Of a stretch of 64,000 nucleotides of DNA, positions 1-10,500 are shown piece by piece; the stretch's first letter is position 1, and every line of letters begins with the position of its first letter. Made by a program: the position numbers and the translations under genes. The notes below the pieces were generated by a model. That model was not told the origin of the DNA, did no database searches, and saw nothing but the letters and a program-made list of their open reading frames with translations. Source of the DNA: Notospermus geniculatus (taxonomy: Eukaryota > Nemertea > Pilidiophora > Heteronemertea > Lineidae); the NCBI GenBank assembly GCA_002633025.1, contig NMRB01000568.1, forward strand, positions 49,134-113,133. Direction: 5' to 3'.

Positions 1-751
1 TACACGAATCACCGCAGTGATCGCAGCGTGCTTCCGAACTCTCATGAATGTCCGGTGGGCAGCTCGTGTATAGGAGACAAGAATCCCCTTTTAAAATGTC
101 GAAGCCTTTTTAGACCATAGTCTTCACCACATTGGCAGGGACGTTGTGCGTAGGACTACATCACCCTATATCTAGGACATTTTCCTCCAAGCTAGGGCAG
201 ACTGATAATCGGAAACCCTCTTTCGCATGCATCCCTGGCCCGACCTGTAGACCTACCTCCCTCGCAACCGCACCATCTAACGTTACCGGCCCGTCATCCG
301 GGGATTCCGAGTGTCCGCGACGTCTCTCGATGGCAGTGCAAAAACCTGCCTTCTAGTTGGAACTCACATATAGGCCTGCTCATACATTATACACCTACCT
401 GCGTTCGTCACTAATGCCCGCTGTGCACGATCAACTTTTTCCTCCGATTTTATGCGGGTTTATACAATGAAGTCCCAGAGGCCTGGAATCTGAATTTTAA
501 AAAATCTATGAACAATTTGATCGTATACAGCGGGCATAACACTCTCATCGGACAACTGGCGCATACTAGTAACCTATACTATCAAAAATAGATATTTCTA
601 TTTTTTTATATATTCTTCTATTTTTGATACTATCAACAAGCACGAATTAGTCGACCATCAGCTGATACGCCTAGACGAACAACAACAACCAGGCCTATTT
701 TATACATTGATTTTTTGGTATTCGTCCAGACGACACGTTGTCGGTCACAAT

Positions 752-878
752 AGGGAGTTTTCGCTAAGCCCCCGAAACGCGAATGTCTACCCTTTTGTTC
801 GGTGCTGTCTTCGCGGCATCGAACAATGGGTTTGGGGTTCGCGTTGGCGTTTTGGGGGCTTTGCGAAAACTCTCTATT
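752..878. repeat. Family A foldback element, in block copy 1
   Basis: Imperfect inverted repeat with arms of about 40-50 bases. The left arm starts TAGGGAGTTTTCGC and continues AAGCCCCCGAAACGC; the right arm is its complement ending GCTTTGCGAAAACTCTCTA. Loop words TTCGGTGCT and CATCGAACAATGGGTTT recur in the other copies. No coding capacity: a MITE-like element. The matching copy in block 2 is at 15,634-15,762. Confidence 0.85.
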
Positions 879-1513
879 CTACCAAGGCCGCGCGCACACT
901 GCAAGCGAAATGGCGAAGCGATGTGGTGAAATCATTACCTGATTTACCTGATCTTCAGGGTTAGGAAGACAATTATTGTCTTCTATACTATAATTGACGT
1001 ACGGGAGGTAGGGGCCTAAATGTTTGTGAGCGTTCTCCTGCTAAGTTTGGCTTTCAAATGTCCCGTAACCGTTGGCCTGCTCTGTGTAATAATGTGCCAT
1101 AAGTCGACGTGGGATTCGTTTTCGATGTTTTCCCCCGGTTTTTGTGAAAAAAAGCCTTTTTGTAGTATAAGCGGAATACAGGAGAGTTCCACATCCGCCC
1201 GCCCACAGCGTAGCGCCTAGCGGCAATTGGAGAAACTACGATAAATACCAGTGAGACCAGTGAGACTGTTCACATATTAATATTCATGCGCGATATAGTT
1301 CGTAATGTATCGGTACTTTATATACAATCGCAGTGTTTTCTTCAGTCTTTGATACAAAAAGTGTCTTTTATTTTGATAATTATCTATATTGACGTTGGGG
1401 AGGTTAACGATTCGCCTCTTTTGCCGAAATTTGAACACACAGGAAATTTTCCAGCGCCGCCTGACATATCCAAACAATACATTCATGCATATTAGCGCGC
1501 CGTATAGTGCACA

Positions 1514-1585
1514 GTCGCCATGGCCGAGTGGCAAAGCAGCCTGCCCATAAAGCAGAAGGTCTCGGGTTCGATACGCGGGAGTGTA
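1514..1585 (+). repeat. tRNA-like sequence (SINE head or tRNA pseudogene)
   Basis: A box A-like TGGCCGAGTGG (1521-1531) and a box B-like GGGTTCGATAC (1564-1574) have tRNA-like spacing, but the ends do not pair into an acceptor stem. A similar GATGGCCGAGTG occurs near 10,217. Best read as a tRNA-derived repeat, not a functional tRNA. Confidence 0.35.
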
Positions 1586-3477
1586 AATTTTCTTCGCCTT
1601 CGTTTAGAATTTTGTTTTTTTTCTTCACCTTTCTCTTTTTTCATCGTGTATTATATGACTGCGTTTATTTGGCATGGGAATGCATGTAGCGCATAGCTGC
1701 AATGAGAGTGCAAATAAACGTGTTCACAAGGTGTTCGCCATACCGGTTCGTAATGTAGGCCTACTGCAAAACATGTGTCAAGTGTAACCCCAATAATTAC
1801 CCCCCCCCCCAAAAAACACACTCCTCCAGACTACCGCCCACGGGTACAATATGCTAGTGTATATAATAAGTACATGTACTGTGTTGGCAGGAATTCGCTT
1901 GTGTTCGCCAGTCGCATCACCACTTCGCTTCGCATGCCTTCTCCAGTTCGCTTGCAGTGTAGAAGTGAATTCTGCCCGGGCCGTCTGTATGCATTCTAAA
2001 TATTTCACGCACTGATCGCGCAGTGTCGCTTATGGTTTTCAAACTTCCAAGGCCCAGCGTCTTCTGCTGTGATTTCAAGTCCGGGAATCCGTCTGTCCGG
2101 TCTTGTAGTGTTTCCGACAGAACATTCAGGCAAAACACAACCTTCCAATTTGAATGACGAGCCCTGAAGCCTCGCTGCGCGAGGCATATGAGTGATGCAG
2201 TGTAGGCCTGCGGGTATTTGTTTGACCGTTTTTAATTAGATTCGGTTATTTGTTGACAATAAGAGTGAATGCTGCATAGGCCTATTTGTTGAGGATGCCT
2301 GAACGGTCGATTCTTCCCCTTGAGAATGCGGTGTAGGGCCCTCAGTTGTCCATATGCAAATAGCTAGCCTACTGGGGATATTCACATAGGCCTGGGCGTA
2401 CGCGCTGTAGGAAGTGCAGGCCTACGCCATGCCTAGGCATAGCTGACTATGTAGTTCACATTAAAACCGTTTTTCTTGCATGATCGTTCATAGGCCTATG
2501 CTCAGACCGAGTTGAATTTTACTGCTCAACTGTTCTATTTGGCCATGTTGGCAGGTTGCAGATACAGACCTGCCAAGGCTGTTTTATCAGCTTGCTTGAG
2601 GTTTACTAAGATTTTGCTGGAGAATGGGTCATTTTTGGGATACAATGCTGGAGGTTTAGAATATTTCCGAACACAATTTAAATCTGAAGATTTGGATGGA
2701 TTTGAATGAAGTTCATATTCGACTTCTTTGTCATCTGCACAGTAGTCACAATATGGCCGCCCTGTCCCGGATAATCTGGCAGCATTTCATGAAATTCACG
2801 TGCGGAGTATACTCTATATCTGTCGAAGATATTGCTATAAAAAGGGGTAGGCTAAGTAGAAAAACTTCGGAGCTTTATGACACACATCTAGTTTGATCTT
2901 CAAAATCTGACATTTCTTGGGAAAATGCTCCGAGTCGGCCTACCAGTCTTTTGTTTCAGCTATTAGCTAAATAGTACGTTCAAAGACGCGTCTCATTCAA
3001 TTCCTTTTGACTGATAGACCCCACAGGTGCCTTCATTTTCGTCATATAACTTGTACTTTTATGGTATTTTGACATGTTTTGTTTACAAAGTCTGACAAGA
3101 CGTTCCAAACATTCACAATGCCAGCTGGCCCTTAACTCAATTTCAGGGTGGAGTATCATCGCCACCACGAGCTGCGGCAGGTTCATCATCGTCACGACCA
3201 TCAGAGTAGGAGCTACAGCTTGCTGCCCGTCAGAGTTTGCCAGTGATTTGATGACTTTGGCGCCAAGCATCATCGTCTATTCCGCATGATTCAAATAAGG
3301 ACCGATAGATGCCGGCGTATATTATAGTCAGTTTTGAACTGCAAAACCGTTGAAGATTTTTTCAAGAAATTACGTTTCGTCTGAATGCGTGAGAAAGCAC
3401 TGACCTTGCGGGAGTGCGGGAGAAGTGGGTCCAAATGCGTGAGACTCCCGCGAATCGCGTGAGACTTGGCAGGTCTG

Positions 3478-3908
3478 NNNNNNNNNNNNNNNNNNNNNNN
3501 NNNNNNNNNNNNNNNNNNNNNNNNNNNNNNNNNNNNNNNNNNNNNNNNNNNNNNNNNNNNNNNNNNNNNNNNNNNNNNNNNNNNNNNNNNNNNNNNNNNN
3601 NNNNNNNNNNNNNNNNNNNNNNNNNNNNNNNNNNNNNNNNNNNNNNNNNNNNNNNNNNNNNNNNNNNNNNNNNNNNNNNNNNNNNNNNNNNNNNNNNNNN
3701 NNNNNNNNNNNNNNNNNNNNNNNNNNNNNNNNNNNNNNNNNNNNNNNNNNNNNNNNNNNNNNNNNNNNNNNNNNNNNNNNNNNNNNNNNNNNNNNNNNNN
3801 NNNNNNNNNNNNNNNNNNNNNNNNNNNNNNNNNNNNNNNNNNNNNNNNNNNNNNNNNNNNNNNNNNNNNNNNNNNNNNNNNNNNNNNNNNNNNNNNNNNN
3901 NNNNNNNN
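3478..3908. other. Assembly gap (431 N)
   Basis: Run of N. By alignment to the second block copy, the missing sequence corresponds to about 16,831-18,588, so the true gap may be near 1.75 kb rather than 431 bases. Confidence 0.95.
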
Positions 3909-4553
3909 TTTTTGGCTTGACTACCACCGGAAGGAGGAAAAAGATGCCGTTGTAAGTGACGCCAGGGCAGCAACACATTCATGGTGAATGGCGAGGTGTA
4001 GGCACAAGTGACCGTGACACACGAAATGGAGAAACTTATCGAAGTGCCCGGATGTTTTACAATAGTGTGGAAATAACGGTAGCATACCTCCGTGCTGATT
4101 GCAGCCCGTTCTACATTGTTGTTCAAAAACCAGGCCTCATAATCTGTAATGATCACGTGATTAAATGCTCACAAGTATTGGCGAATCAACATGCAATATG
4201 CAAATGAGGTTGGTCCCGCATCTTCGCTGTTCATTCGTTGTAGATAATGTCCCTAATATCAAGGTTGAAAATTATACGCATACATAGTCATCCGGCTGGG
4301 ATATATTAATTGTTCAAGCATGTTACTATTACATTTTTCATAATACACAGTCCACTGCTAGTCCAATATCAGGCGGGTGACACTAAAATGCGACCTGTTT
4401 TTCAGGAGGCGAAACGAAAGGGTCCAAGTCCGTAACTCTACGAATGCAAGATGAATTCCATACATAATCTAACGTGTATGTCCGCGTACATGGTTGGCCC
4501 ATGGACTTACTATAGCTTAGTGGTGGGCTCATTGAATTTTAAAAGGCGAGTGT

Positions 4554-6269
4554 CTAAGAGAAGCAAACGGGTCCTATCTCCAGTCCAAAGGCTTGATCTG
4601 GTCGGCCGGCGTCTGTCACCGCGATATCTTGAATAGGTAGCCTCTGTGGTTTTTTGGTTCTCACCTCGAAGACTGTCTTAGCCCAGTCGCTCTTCTTGTA
4701 CTGGAAAGAAGAAATCAAATTTCTTATAAAGGTGACACAAGGTTGAGGTGCTTGGCTCGGGGTCACGTGTCAAGTCAATGCCCAAAGGTCACATTAGGGA
4801 GTTTTCGCAAAGCCCCCGAAACGCCAACGCGAACGCCAAACCCACTGTTCGATGCCACGAAGAGAGCACCGAACAAAAGAATAGACGTTCGCGTTGGCGT
4901 TTCGGCTTTGCGAAAACTCTATAGTATAGCCGGACTTCTCAAATGACGATCTCTCTCCCTGCAGACAAACCTTTAAAGGTGTTGTTCCCACCACAGTAGC
5001 AAATGACTGTTGCTGTGGAATGTACGTTGCCACTGCGTCACGAAGCAGCGCTAATGCCAGTTACCAATCTGAGTGGTACCGTACGCTAGGTCCCTGCCGA
5101 ACATGCCATTCGAGAAACACCTACCTGGCACTCGTCCACTAAGACGCTGTATCGGGACTTCAGTGCGCCATCAGCGGTCAGTTCAAGATCATTGTTGCTC
5201 TCGAACTTGATGGCATTGTCATAGGTCTGGCCGGCAGCATCGTAGAAGGCCACTGAGTTGCGGCAGTGGTAGGTGATGTTCTGATGTCCCTCGGAGGACA
5301 ACAGTTGCAGGAATGTCAGCTGGACGCGGTCGGTCTTGTAAAGGAACTAAAATAAAAGGAGAACGTATATCAGAGTGGGTGGCATCGCTCACCTTGCCTA
5401 GAAAATTCAGTCACTCTCTCTCCACACAGCAACTCTCCAAGGTACGGAATATTTCAAAAGGTTGCCCCGTGTGGAGGTTGCTGACGAGTACTCCTCCTTG
5501 ATGCCAGTTACACTTATGCAGAGACGGCCACTTCTTTAGAAATGAAATCGAGCTGTAGTACGTTTTATTCCGCCAGGGCGGCGCGACCGAATTCGTCAAA
5601 GACTGAACAAACCAATCAATGGCGCCGCGTCAGGACGTCTTTGACGCGGTGCAACATGGACGAAACATCGAAAAAGGTGCACCCGCTCACAACGCCTCCT
5701 AGTGGCGGTAGTCCTGCAGTTTCCTCAGTCCGGTGACATTTTGTTTCTGCATCTGTGTTATTACCAACCTCGCTGCCATGCTCGGCCTCCTCGCTGAACC
5801 AGGAATGTCCGGCAAGAGCCCCATCGAACCATCTGGCCTTGTCAACAACGCTAGGCTTGGCAAACACACAGGTCTCGTGTTGTTTGATGTTACAGTAGAC
5901 CTCAATGGCGTCCTTGGGTGAGCCTTGGTTGGGATCGATCCAGTAGGTTCCTATAGGGACAAAATAGAAGACATTAAGCTGACATGACTCAGAGGGGGTG
6001 GGGTGATGAGGGGGGTGGTCAGCAACTAAGTATAGCCTATTCTTCGGGCAGGAATAATAGAGTAAATGTATAACATGTATTCACAAATATTCGCAGTACT
6101 CACCATCGTCATATTCGGGATGAGCCAGGGCAAGATCCTTGCAGGTCCTTGCTGGGGCACCCCTGGTGCCCTGAGGGTTCTTCAGCGTCTCAAGAGCAGC
6201 CTGGAGTTGTCCGAGGGCCTCAAATGCATCCTCCTTGTCACCCTTCTTGTCTGAATAGGCCTGGTCACC
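4554..6269 (-). CDS. Duplicate fibrillar collagen C-propeptide exons, distal copy
   Basis: Exons 6269-6104, 5950-5769, 5346-5125 and 4700-4554 encode the same C-propeptide sequence as the copy at 19,227-20,944. Across 717 coding nt I count four differences, all synonymous (GCT/GCC, TGT/TGC, ACA/ACG, TAC/TAT). Splice sites and stop are intact, but no helix, telopeptide or start lies upstream on this side. On the minus strand it sits downstream of the MetE-like gene. It is either a recent partial duplicate (an orphan terminus) or the second haplotype misplaced by assembly. It cannot make a procollagen by itself. Confidence 0.9.
4794..4923. repeat. Family A foldback element, near the distal collagen terminus
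   Basis: The arms GGGAGTTTTCGCAAAGCCCC and GGCTTTGCGAAAACTC enclose the conserved loop. It lies in the intron between the last two C-propeptide exons. The equivalent element in block copy 2 is at 19,461-19,593. Confidence 0.85.
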
Positions 6270-7450
6270 CTGTATATGATAATGAGACACATGTATGTTG
6301 ATGACCCACACCGCCTTAGCCAATCATTTCACGTGGATAGTACACTAAAGCTGATTGGAGCTGCTCGACCAATAAGGTGAATTTCGGATGTGGATAAGGC
6401 TTGACCGACCAATCACGTCACTTCGGCATCCATCACAAAACACATCTCGCCAAGACGTACGGCTCGTCAAATCTCCTCCCTGTGACAGCTTTATCGTGCG
6501 TGTTGGCCTCAACCACAGAATGGCAGTTGCTCGAGTCGTTGGCAAGCCACAAGGAAGCCAACAACGGAGAACACTCCACTGCCCACTAGAGAGGTTAAAG
6601 CTGAACTGCATGCCAACAAAAAGTCCCCACGCGACGAGCAAGAGAAATGCTAACGCCCTGCAAACACCTCAAACTAAGGCTCAGAACATGATGCGCCATT
6701 ACATTTGGCGTCTCGTATTACATGATTAAAGACTATTTTGGCGGCAAGAAAACAGATTGATGTGCGTATTTTAGGGCAACTTTGATTTTAAAAATGTGCA
6801 TGATCTTGTGAAGTCACCAATAGAATGTTGTAATTTGAATTAATGAAAAACAAATAATTTGAATAAACTGTCGTTATATTTACCTTTTATGACAAATGGA
6901 TTGACTCGAATTATCATCATTTCACGTCTCTGGCGTCACAAAGTGTAAAATTAGGGAATTGTCTGCTTTCATAATCGGTTCACAAAGCGAATCATCCACA
7001 CGGCCTGCTGTAGAAGAATGCAGTCCAGTTCCGCGCACGTTGCTCTAGGTATAGGCCTGGCCGACGTGTAGACAGTGTGCAATCGGAGCAGTCAGCCGCG
7101 CGTATTGTCATAAGATGGCAGCAAAGTTCAAGCGGACCAATGCAAAAGAAACTTCAATGGGGACCCTAGCTGACTTTTTCAATAGGTGTCACTGGTTAAA
7201 ACTCAATGAAATGAAACTGATATCCCGGTCCTGATCAATTTCCCACACAAAAGGCGTCCGGTGTGCTGCCCTCTATCGAGCTAGAGGATCCCCATTGATT
7301 CAATGATTGGGTCTCAATCAAGAATGAATGGGTCCACTAATGCATTTGATTGGGCCGTAGTGACACCAGTTGGTCAACTCAGCTCCAATTGATGTCTTAA
7401 TGACGTCATATTCATAAAGGAATTGTTAGTTAGTTCACATCACCGACTCA

Positions 7451-7575
7451 TTGGGTCATATGAATAAAGACGAGCAAATGCTTTTACTTCAGATTTGTAC
7501 AGCATTGCCTAATGCATTTGTATTGCAAAATTCAAGTAAAAGCATTTGCTACTCTTTATTCATATGACCCATTGG
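7451..7575. repeat. Family C foldback element downstream of the MetE-like gene
   Basis: The arms GGGTCATATGAATAAAGACG and ACTCTTTATTCATATGACCC, with inner AGCAAATGCTTTTACTT repeated in inverse. Its right arm provides AATAAA on the minus strand. Confidence 0.85.
7555..7560 (-). terminator. AATAAA poly(A) signal of the MetE-like gene, inside a foldback element
   Basis: The reverse strand carries AATAAAGAG 33 bases past the stop codon (7593-7595). It is part of the terminal repeat of the family C foldback at 7,451-7,575. No other AATAAA is closer to the stop. Confidence 0.5.
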
Positions 7576-7592
7576 AAGGACAGACAAGTTAT

Positions 7593-10500
7593 CTAAAACG
7601 ACTTGGCTGCTTCCACCATATTCTTTAGTTTGGTTCTCCTCACTGCCTTGTCCGCCAGAAATGCCAGCCCGCAATCCGGCGCTAGTATCAACCTTTCTTT
7701 GGGAATGTATTTCATAATGTCGGAAACTCTTTTTCTTATCTCATCAACTGTTTCGATTTGGCTGCTTGCGATTTTTACCACGCCTAGGATGAGTTTTGTC
7801 TTCTTGAACTTTGTAAAGAGGTCAAGGTCGTTGTGGCGGTGAGCGTCCTCTATTGAGACTGAAATAAACAAAATAACGATTTTTTTAAAAATGGGGAGCA
7901 TGGGGAAGCGTGCGCGTCATCTTCTCTACTTACTATCAAACAAGAAGCAAGATTTTCCTGTTGGTGATCGGCGAATAGTGTCGCCATCTCTCAAGTGATC
8001 ACGGAACTCGCCGCCCTTATGTGGTGCACCCGNGATCCGGATTAAAAATTGCCGGACTAATTTAGCCCGCTTTCGCTCGGCGGGTCTGATCCGGATTATA
8101 CTTTAGCCCGGCAATTTCAAAGGTGTGGACAGAAAAATGCCGGGCTAAAACGTTTACTGAGCCCACCGACAGGTGTCGGTCTGCTAAAATTGAATGGGTG
8201 GTGTGTCTATAAATAGCATGGCCAGCGTTCAATATCGTAAGACGAATAATAGGTGTGGACAGAAAATTCAATGGATCCGGGTTAAATTCGAACCCGGGTT
8301 TGGAAAAATTGCATAGGTGTAAACACGGCTATAATGGATCCGACGTTTGTATTGGCGTTTCGGGGACTTTGCGGAAACTCCCTAAAGTTATCATACTCAC
8401 TCTGATCAACGCCAATGGCATCCAGTTTCTCTGCGATCACGTGATAGACCGAGGGATCAGCTTTTAGGTAATCAGTCTGGTCCTGCAGTGTGAACAATGC
8501 CGTAATCGCTAAACATCCAAGATCGGGAAAATTACATGTAACACTGTCAGCGGTAATTAAGGCTGAACTGCATGAAAAAAAACTGGAAATTCGAGCTTGA
8601 TTGAAAGCCTGAGATTGAATACAGTGGCGCCTCCAAACAGCCTGGTGTCTATCATGTTCTGGAGGTACTTCGAAGGGCGTTTGCACTTCTATTACATGTA
8701 CCACCATACTGCGCCGCTGTGGTGTTTTTGTTCATGCAGTTCAGCTTTAATGTCTTGAAATTGCTCACAGATATGGCTACTCATTCTCGCACCCAGGGTC
8801 CTCACAACCGCTCCCGCTTCTCGCGTTGGTTCCGAGGGAGAAGTACGACCGTAACTGACCTGAGATTCTCAGGATGCGGCCGCATACTTACCAAAAAACA
8901 AGGATAGCCACAGCATAGATGAACGACCTTTGTCACCTCCGGGCCAACACCCTAAAAATATAAGGAAGCTATTTATAAGTAGGCCTACCAACAGAAACCA
9001 TTGCTTAACCCAGCTTGAAACAGGTACACACCTGCCGATAATGCTGCATTACCGACTTAGGTGGCAGCACTGTCCGAAAGATGGAGCGCCATCTGGATTT
9101 TATGACGTCACCGTTGGACTCAACCAATCATTGCCAACGACGCAAGGTGCAATGAATGTGGAAGGCTGATTCGACTGTACCTCGAAGCACCTCTTTAAGT
9201 TATCGATCCCATACTCCATAGCGATTTCCGGACTGCGCACCAACACTGGTTCGTCCACTTGTATAAATTTGCACCCCTCCTTCGCCAGGGCTCGAACCTC
9301 ATGGTTTATGATGCGTACCAGATCTTCACTTGCCTCTCGCTGGGACTGGTAAACATTTCCTTCGACTTGTTCAGAAGAAAAAAAGAGAAGAAAACGATGT
9401 AGACAACATCTGCACAATGTGCATCCTCTCGAAACAGGGTCATTCAGACGCATCTCCTACGTCGCACCTCTTCTGACCCTGTCATATTCCGTGCCTTTTT
9501 GGCGGGGAAACACCGACAGATTTTCTGTCGTCAAATCGGCCAATCAGAAGCTAGCTTATAGCGAAGTCCTGGCATAAAACCAACCCTGAATACAACTGAC
9601 CTATGATTTTTAACAGGCCGATGTACCACTCTTTCCCATTGGTTGCTATTTCGAGAGACTGGGAGAATTCGCGGAATAAATGGATCTTACTTTAAATCGG
9701 AACCTCCCAGCAATGGGATCGAATTGCCGAATGAAAACATATTAATGTCGCATAATGATCATAAATATGCATGAAATGAATAATATCGAGCAAGACATGG
9801 TTAATNCTGGCCATGCTATTTATAGACACACCACCCATTCAATTTTAGCAGACCGACACCTGTCGGTGGGCTCAGTAAACATTTTAGCCCGGCATTTTTC
9901 TGTCCACACCTTTGAAATTGCCGGTCTAAAGTATAATCCGGATCAGACCCGCCGAGCGAAAGCGGGCTAAATTAGTCCGGCAATTTTTAATCCGGATCCG
10001 ATTTTCATAGGTGTAAACGCAAAAAAGGCGGGTCAGAGCCGGGTCAGGTCCGGCAATTTCCTCAGGTGTAAACACGGCTAATGGTGTGTTTTTATGCATT
10101 TCCGCGCAGTATAACAAGGTATTCGCCTTTGATACAATACAACAGCAGGAGGTGGGAGGTAACTGGAACAGCCGGCCTCTCCACTCAGAAGCGACCGATT
10201 AGCTCAGGGCATAAGGGAGGCGATGGCCGAGTGAAATGACCTGAGTCTCAGGATGCACAATGTGGGGCAGCCTTGAGATGTCAGGGCCGTAGCCAGGTTT
10301 TTTCACTTGCGGTCGGCCCAGATCGCTTGCGATATCGCCGTCGCCTCGTCTGCTGCGCGCGCTGCCCGATTCATAATAGGCCTAGGAGGTCAAAGTCAAA
10401 GCCAGCGTTCTTGTCGAGCACTCACCGAAGTACAAGGAATTCATAAGTGACATTGGCCCGGGTATTGTAAACTTGACTGGTTTTTTCGACATCGATTGGG

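Larger units (their letters stand above)
1..4553. other. Intergenic sequence, left edge
   Basis: No protein-coding gene recognised. It holds a family A foldback, a tRNA-like repeat, an AT-rich hairpin (580-640, CTATCAAAAATAGATATTTC) and the 431-base gap. The rest is low-complexity or unique sequence shared with block copy 2. Confidence 0.6.
1..6692. repeat. Large duplicated block, copy 1
   Basis: The block matches 14,845-21,379 base for base over long stretches, including collagen C-propeptide exons, introns and embedded foldback elements. It begins at or before the window edge. Copy 1 holds about 1.1 kb (937-2,056) and about 0.57 kb (2,110-2,676) that are absent from copy 2. It carries a 431-base N gap where copy 2 has about 1.75 kb of real sequence. 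Identity stops abruptly at GAACATGAT (6,692), the centre of a hairpin that is complete only in copy 2. Confidence 0.92.

Noticed and set aside
4554-6269. Calling the distal C-propeptide exons a pseudogene
   Set aside because: Exons, splice sites and stop are intact and all differences are synonymous, so there is no sign of decay; duplicate or misplaced haplotype fits better.
10200-10260. Possible tRNA near GATGGCCGAGTG
   Set aside because: Only a box A-like word is present; there is no box B or cloverleaf.
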